A stretch of 64,000 nucleotides of DNA, from the NCBI GenBank assembly GCA_005784505.1, contig VCAZ01000075.1, forward strand, positions 1,972,001 through 2,036,000, given 5' to 3'. The notes beneath the pieces were generated by a model. It ran no database searches. It was given only the letters and a program-made list of their open reading frames with translations, and was not told the DNA's origin. The DNA is from Bagarius yarrelli. Lineage: Eukaryota; Chordata; Actinopteri; Siluriformes; Sisoridae. This document shows positions 58,807 to 64,000 of the stretch, piece by piece; the stretch's first letter is position 1; every line of letters starts with the position of its first letter. Both the position numbers and the translations under genes were made by a program.

Positions 58807-61148
58807 TTAGAACTCAAACAGCGCCTGAATCATATCTGTAAAGGAGATGATGTCAAAAATGAGACACTCTGAATGGAAAATGAGAACTATAGCACACAAC
58901 AGCACGAGTGTCTGACCTGGATAGTTCATGCTCCTCTTCAGCATTCTGAAGGAGTCTGCCGTGAGGGTGTGGATCTCGTTCCTCAGTCTTCTCCGTCCGT
59001 CTAGTGTCAGGTGCCACAGGCAGGACTTCCTCTTCCCGTCGCCCGTCACCTGCTGCGGTGTCTTTCTGAAGCTGTTGCTAAAACACAGGTTGTGGCGGAT
59101 GGTGTTTTTCCAGCCGTCGGGTGCCGTTAGGAAGAAAGGGAAGTGCTCCCTGGAGAGTTGATTAACAGGATGTTCAAAAGGGCCCGGGCTTTAAATTATT
59201 ATTATGGGTTTTAAGGGTTACGTTTAAAAATGTGTTCTATAGACAAGAATGCAGAGGGGAAAAAAGTGAATAAAAAGAAAAAAAAAATGGCTATTATTTC
59301 TTTAGAGTAGCAACTGTTCTAACAACAAAAGCAATTAATTATTATTTTTATAAATAATTTAAAAAAAACATAACCAACTCTAACCTTTTCCAAAATCTGA
59401 TGAAAGTTTTCTTTTTTTCCATTCTATGACTCAGACAAATAAACATACAAACAAAAACCAAACAAACAAAGATCTTCAGCTGTTTCTCCGAACCTTTGAT
59501 ACGCCTTTGTTTACCTGGTAAAGTTGTAAATCTGTTGGACGTTCAGACTGCCGGAGCGACTGCTGCTGAGTGCCATGGCGATGAGTATGCAGTAATTGAC
59601 AGGAGGCCGGGGCCAGGCACCACTTTTTAAGTTGCAGCTGTCCTGCAGGACTCTCTGCAGCCTCCTGCTCTGGGCTACATCCAGCCTCCGTGCTGACGTC
59701 GACTGCTTGGGGGCTCGACCCCTCCGGGTACCTTTCACCTTACGGCAGACCGCCAGGTCCTCCGAGGATGCATCATCCTCCTCATCTGTGAGCTGGAATA
59801 AGAGAGGGAGGAGCGCTGAGGGAAAAACATGTAGGCTGCAGAATTCTTGCAGAAAGTTGTACACCGCTTACACAATTTGTTGCTATGGAAAATGAACTGG
59901 GCCAAAAAGATTACATCATGATGTCATTTCAGTTCATCATTTACAGTATCAGCCTTTTAAAATGTTGACGTCAAACATCAAAAAAAAAAAAAAGGAATAT
60001 TGTACAATAAATCTGAAGAATTTATATTATTCTAAATGTATTGCAGGTTTGAGTTTTAAGGGAAACAGTCAACACCTCGGCACAGGTACGAGCTTTGATG
60101 CTTTCAAGGTCTCACCTGATATTCGCTGGAGAGAGAGGCGTCCTGCAGCGATTCATCCAGACAGGTTTCATCAGACAATGACAGCAGGTGCAGGTTTTGT
60201 CTGGGCACAGCTAGGGCAGGGCCTGACGCAGGTCTGCCTATTGTTAGTTTTTTAAGCGGTGTCTTTTTTTCTGGAACAGGGTATTTAATAGGGCAGACCA
60301 GACAAGGGTTCACCATTAACCACAGATTGGGCTGGATTACGGATTCTGGAAGTTAATAGAGTAAAAGGTGTATCAGAGGAAGAAGACAACAGCGGGTGTG
60401 CCTAAAGGGTGGCACAATAGTGTTATGGAGTTATTTTATCGCTCTGTTGGTTCATGTCCCTGAGAAAAGAAACAGTCTATAGAAGATATTGATGTCATCC
60501 AGTGTGACAGAAAATACTGGCATTATTATAAAGCTTCAAAAATATTCAGTTCAGTTTTATTCCTTGCCTTACGTCATGTTAAAAGTTTTATTTAGACTTA
60601 GGGTTACCTGAGATGTGTTTTTTACTTCAGCAAGAACGTGTTTATTTTATGAAATCACAAAAAGTGTCTGTAGGGACTAGATATTAGGATTATTTTCCTA
60701 TTAAATCATGTCCTAAACCTACCTAAAACAAAATAAATGATTCAAACATATTTTTTCAGCATTACTAACCTTATTTAGTCTAAATATTGGTGCTAAAGTT
60801 AACTGTTAAGCTAATTTGATGCTAACTGAGCACACCTTTACAGTTAGCAGGGTTTGGTTGATGAAGCTCTTCAGGTACAGATCTTCTCGAGATCCTGGCG
60901 TAATGCCACTGCGCCAAATACTGCTCATTTCTCTTTTCATCTGTGGAAAATGTTCATTCATAGATAAAAATAACTGAAATAAAACTATTTAAAAAGTTTT
61001 ACTTTAATTATGCGGTTGGTTATTTACCCTGATAAAACTGGTCTGTGGTCGTGCTCAGGTTTATCTCCTCGGTCATGTCCCAGTCGTGAAGCCCAGTCGT
61101 TAAATGGAGGTCGAAAAACTTCTCACTGGCTCGTAAATTAAGAAACAT
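58807..61148 (-). CDS. foxr1: FOXR1 forkhead transcription factor, 6 exons
   Basis: FOXR1 (FOXN5) is a germline/early-embryo forkhead factor; in zebrafish it is known as a maternal-effect gene needed in oocytes and early development. Minus-strand exons in order: 61148-61028, 60940-60836, 60345-60116, 59792-59515, 59149-58917, 58835-58807, giving 331 aa (human 292) with all phases joining. Conserved outside the DNA-binding domain are EQYLAQWHYARISRRSVPEE, then QPNLWLMVNPCLV, and the acidic LTDEEDDASSEDL. The forkhead (about residues 213-305) has RPPVNYCILIAMAL, SLNVQQIYNFTREHFPFF and the recognition-helix region GWKNTIRHNLCFSNSF, then KSCLWHLTLDGRRRL. The last exon supplies nine codons (MIQALFEF plus stop), aligning with the human MPFLFDL end. 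The start was chosen because MFLNLRASEKFFDLHLTT precedes a good donor and joins in frame. Confidence 0.92.
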
Positions 61149-61882
61149 CTTACTTTCTTTCTCTTTTTTTTTCCTCCCACCTTTTTTTTCGTTTTATATT
61201 GACTTTGTCGAAGTTAGGAAACCGTCGTGGACGAAAGCAAAACGTCCGTGTTTATAACAGGTGTCTGCAATTACGGCCATTTAATGAGAAAGTCGTCGTT
61301 TACTATTTATTAGCATTTATTAGCTTCCTCTTGGTTGATATTGTATTGAGTTGGAAAATAAAATTGCTCTAATTTTCTTTTTGGAAACGAAAGAAACTGT
61401 ATATTCAACTTATAATTTTGGCTGTTTGGGAGCTAAAATGAATTCTAGGCTTGATATGAAAAACTCCCCCAAAAACTCAAAGTTTTAAACCCACTTGCAT
61501 TCAGAAGAAGCTCCTTAAATTCAAGCTCTCACAAAGTTTTTTTTATTATTATTATTGTTGTAAAAAAAAAAAACTTCATTTGGCTAAAATGGTTTGGTTT
61601 AGAGTTTGACATCCTGTCCTGTGTTCTGATCATGATAAAAAAGTTTTTTAAATGTTGTCCAAATGTTGAATAGAATAATGTTCATGGAACATTTTTATCA
61701 TTTAATATACGTTCTTGTGATGTTAAAGAAAAAAAAACATTCTTGGAATAATGTTCTTATGACATTCTACTCGCGTGATGAAAAAAGTAAAAAAGTATAA
61801 TAAAATAAAAAAATAAAAAAATAACATTCTACCCATGTTAAGCAGGTTTTGCCCAAAGCGGACCTTGGAAAAACATTTAATT

Positions 61883-61925
<43 letters not shown>

Positions 61926-62180
61926 TGAATGATGACTGGCTCAGAACATCAACCTTAGATTTCCATCTAACATCTAATAGAACATCTAATAAGAGATAAA
62001 CATATGGAAGTATTTTAACATGTTTTAATTAATTTATATTACATCTGCGTGCGATTAGTCCAGCAAAAAGAACAGCAATTTCAAGAAAACAACACATTAA
62101 ACAAAAAAATTACTGTTCATTAAAATGATTGTAAAATGTATCATTTTTTTTGCTAATATTTAATGTACAATGTCTTGGCT
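61149..62180. other. FOXR1 upstream region / FOXR1-UPK2 spacer
   Basis: About 1 kb between the FOXR1 start and the UPK2 3' end. It is AT-rich with a 38-bp (AT)n tract at 61885-61922 and no coding sequence. The stretch at 61149-61300, with moderate CpG, is the likely FOXR1 promoter on the minus strand. TTTATT at about 62184-62189 (AATAAA on minus) is a candidate UPK2 polyadenylation signal. Confidence 0.45.
61885..61922. repeat. (AT)n microsatellite
   Basis: About 19 uninterrupted AT units between FOXR1 and UPK2. Confidence 0.95.
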
Positions 62181-62294
62181 CGTTTATTAGAGTAATTGGT
62201 ATAAAATGACTTGCCAGTGTCTATATGTAAAATGTATTACATAAATCAAGCTTGATTTCTGAAAAAAAAAAAAGAAAAGAAAAAAAAGTTGCTT

Positions 62295-63202
62295 CTAACT
62301 AGGGGTCACTAACACGCCTATGCTGACACAGATCATCAGGACGAACATCGCCACAGACAGAATTACTGTAATCACCAGCATGGATGCACTGCGCCCTTGG
62401 TAGCCAAGACTGAGGTGGTTATAGTCGGCAGCTGTAAAACAAGATGGGAACGAATATACAGTAAGCTGAGAGTCTCCTACCGTCATACATGGCATGAGTT
62501 CACTTTACATTTGCTGTGCTACCTTTTCTTGTAGTTGCCACCACAGTGGTGCTTGTAATATTCCCAATCTTATAGGTGATCCTAATTATAGACATCATGT
62601 GTTATCATACGCTTTTATGTGAGGTTTATCAATTAAGTTTAAAGGTTTGTAACAGCGGGTTTTACACACTCACTTGTACTGTGTGCCACTGGTGAGATTC
62701 CTCAGTCGGTATCCAATGTTTCTAAATAAAGTCGATCCTCTCACGCCTCCACTGCTGTTACAGCTCGGAACGGTGAAAGCATTGTTCAGAAAGTCTGGAA
62801 GAAAGAAGGGAATATAAAATACTGTAAACATATTGTATAGCCAGGAGGGGAATTGTAAAACTTTATTCGAATTGGCCTTGATGATATAAAAACAGCACTG
62901 TTCGCTCCAGTTTTTGTTTTATTTATAATTAACGCATTAGTTAAATGTCCCTTGAAGACCATGTTTAGAAAACTGTGATTAAAACTGCTGTGTGATTTTT
63001 TTTTTTTCCCTATTGAATTCCATAGCAAAGAAGATATAATGACATAGAAGTTTACTTTGTAATCAGTCACTAGCTATAAATATAAAATACATTTATCATG
63101 CTCTTGCTTGGCAAATGTAATTCATTAATTATCCTTTTTGTCTGCATAAGAAGAAAAAAACAGATACCATGGGTAACCTATTACAGTTTATCATTTGTTG
63201 TG

Positions 63203-63245
<43 letters not shown>

Positions 63246-63665
63246 TGTATAAACTTATTTAAATCAATAATTTCACAGCTCTGTCTCTTAAAGTAAGAAA
63301 TCTTTCATACAATTTTGATTGGTGTCACAATTTATGTACTCCAGGTCCACTTTCTGGCCAGCGTAGGAACAAGGAGGTAAAGTGAGGAGAAGCGAGTCGA
63401 GGAACCGGCCTGTGATCACTTTTCCATCTCTTGATAAGATGCTTAATTGAAAATCTGCACCTTAGAGATAAACCAAAACACATCACTTTTTTTTTTTATT
63501 ATAAAGAGCAATAGAATGGAATCGATGAGATCTTTAGTCATAGTCAGATTCATAAAACGATCGATCTCTTCTCTACAGCTTTCGATAAACAACAGCAGCG
63601 GGTTAAGTCTTACCTGCGTAGATTGAAGGAACGACTCCCCCAATGATGAGAAGTAAAGCCAGCAT
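62295..63665 (-). CDS. upk2: UPK2 (uroplakin 2), 5 exons
   Basis: Uroplakin 2 is a single-pass membrane glycoprotein that pairs with the tetraspanin UPK1A in urothelial plaques. Minus-strand exons in order: 63665-63614, 63460-63311 or 63329, 62794-62674, 62581-62523, 62431-62295, giving 172 or 166 aa depending on the exon 2 donor (human 184). The signal peptide is MLALLLIIGGVVPSIYA and the mature protein starts GADFQLSILS. Conserved features are the LLLTLPPC block, a second Cys (TVPSC), GTQYKITYKIGN matching human GTKFYISYLVKKG, and the C-terminal membrane segment SMLVITVILSVAMFVLMICV. The mammalian RGRR prosequence cleavage motif is not visible at the expected place after the second Cys. NLTS and NITS are N-glycosylation sequons. 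Identity is supported by the FOXR1 neighbour, as in human. Confidence 0.85.
63206..63244. repeat. (AT)n microsatellite
   Basis: About 19 AT units in the UPK2 intron between exons 2 and 3. Confidence 0.95.
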
Positions 63666-64000
63666 CTTTGCCCTCGACAAAATGGAACACAGAGAAACTG
63701 ACAGATGTGCTGGTGAAAGAGTTACACTTTATAAAGAGGAAAACAGGTTACACCAGGTCTATTTGACATACACACCCTGACGTTGGGCAGTGTATTACAC
63801 TCCACTGGATAGAACTTACTGACACAGTGGCATTGTTCATACCTGAGTCTTAAATGTAGTTTAATGTAGTACACTGTTGACATTAAATCATTGCCTGGAG
63901 GAATCATTTTTCGAAGATCATCTAGCATGATAAACCTTTTTTACACATCCTGACTCGTCTTATGACGATCAACAGATAAACGAATAAATACTATTAAATC
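63666..64000 (-). promoter_or_regulatory. UPK2 5' flank
   Basis: The sequence immediately upstream of the UPK2 start on the minus strand includes ACTTTATAAAGTG-type sequence: CTTTATAAAGAGG at about 63727-63739 on plus contains a TATAAA-like box readable on both strands, about 65 bp from the ATG. This fits a tissue-restricted TATA promoter. The rest to the window end holds nothing I recognise. Confidence 0.4.

Overview
The window is nuclear DNA from a ray-finned (teleost) fish. Genes are split into many small exons with GT-AG introns. There are abundant CA/GT and AT microsatellites and degraded fish-type SINEs, LINEs and DNA transposons, and the gene set has clear vertebrate orthologues. Some repeats (one around 32.1-32.4 kb in particular) resemble elements I associate with catfish and other ostariophysans, but I cannot fix the species. 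There are no bacterial-style operons, CRISPR arrays, phage or viral genes.

Layout. (1) 1-1.15 kb, + strand: the last coding exon and 3' UTR of TLCD5/TMEM136, a TLC-domain membrane protein; the rest of the gene lies left of the window. (2) 3.9-46.9 kb, + strand: ARHGEF12 (LARG), a G-alpha-12/13-regulated Rho GEF. I traced 40 coding exons whose reading phases all join, from ATG at 3944 to TAG at 46871, giving about 1,449 residues with PDZ, RGS-like, DH and PH domains in order. Intron 1 is 22 kb and is mostly transposon debris. (3) 48.6-58.1 kb, - strand: CENATAC (CCDC84), a minor-spliceosome factor, complete in 11 exons (about 359 aa) and convergent with ARHGEF12. (4) 58.8-61.1 kb, - strand: FOXR1, complete in 6 exons (331 aa), with a divergent forkhead domain. 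(5) 62.3-63.7 kb, - strand: UPK2 (uroplakin 2), 5 exons with a signal peptide and C-terminal membrane segment.

TLCD5-ARHGEF12 and UPK2-FOXR1-CENATAC are each neighbour groups on human 11q23.3, where I recall them about a megabase apart. Here they touch. The genes are not functionally coupled in any obvious way: lipid/membrane biology, Rho signalling, AT-AC intron splicing, oocyte/embryo transcription and urothelial membrane plaques.

The most unusual structure is a minisatellite of about 2.8 kb (54.04-56.83 kb) in CENATAC intron 1. Its ~35-bp unit is a piece of a LINE reverse-transcriptase ORF. The remaining LINE 3' end lies directly on its right, and an unexpanded copy of the same LINE lies 4 kb away in the opposite orientation. 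Other observations are an ARHGEF12 intron that is almost entirely SINE and may take its splice donor from it, several ARHGEF12 splice acceptors abutting GT microsatellites, two NAGNAG acceptors, a hAT MITE with target-site duplication, a near-perfect 24-bp-arm hairpin in intron 1, and a uroplakin lacking the mammalian RGRR cleavage site. All exon calls come from reading frame, splice-site phase and remembered orthologue sequence; no alignment or transcript data were available.
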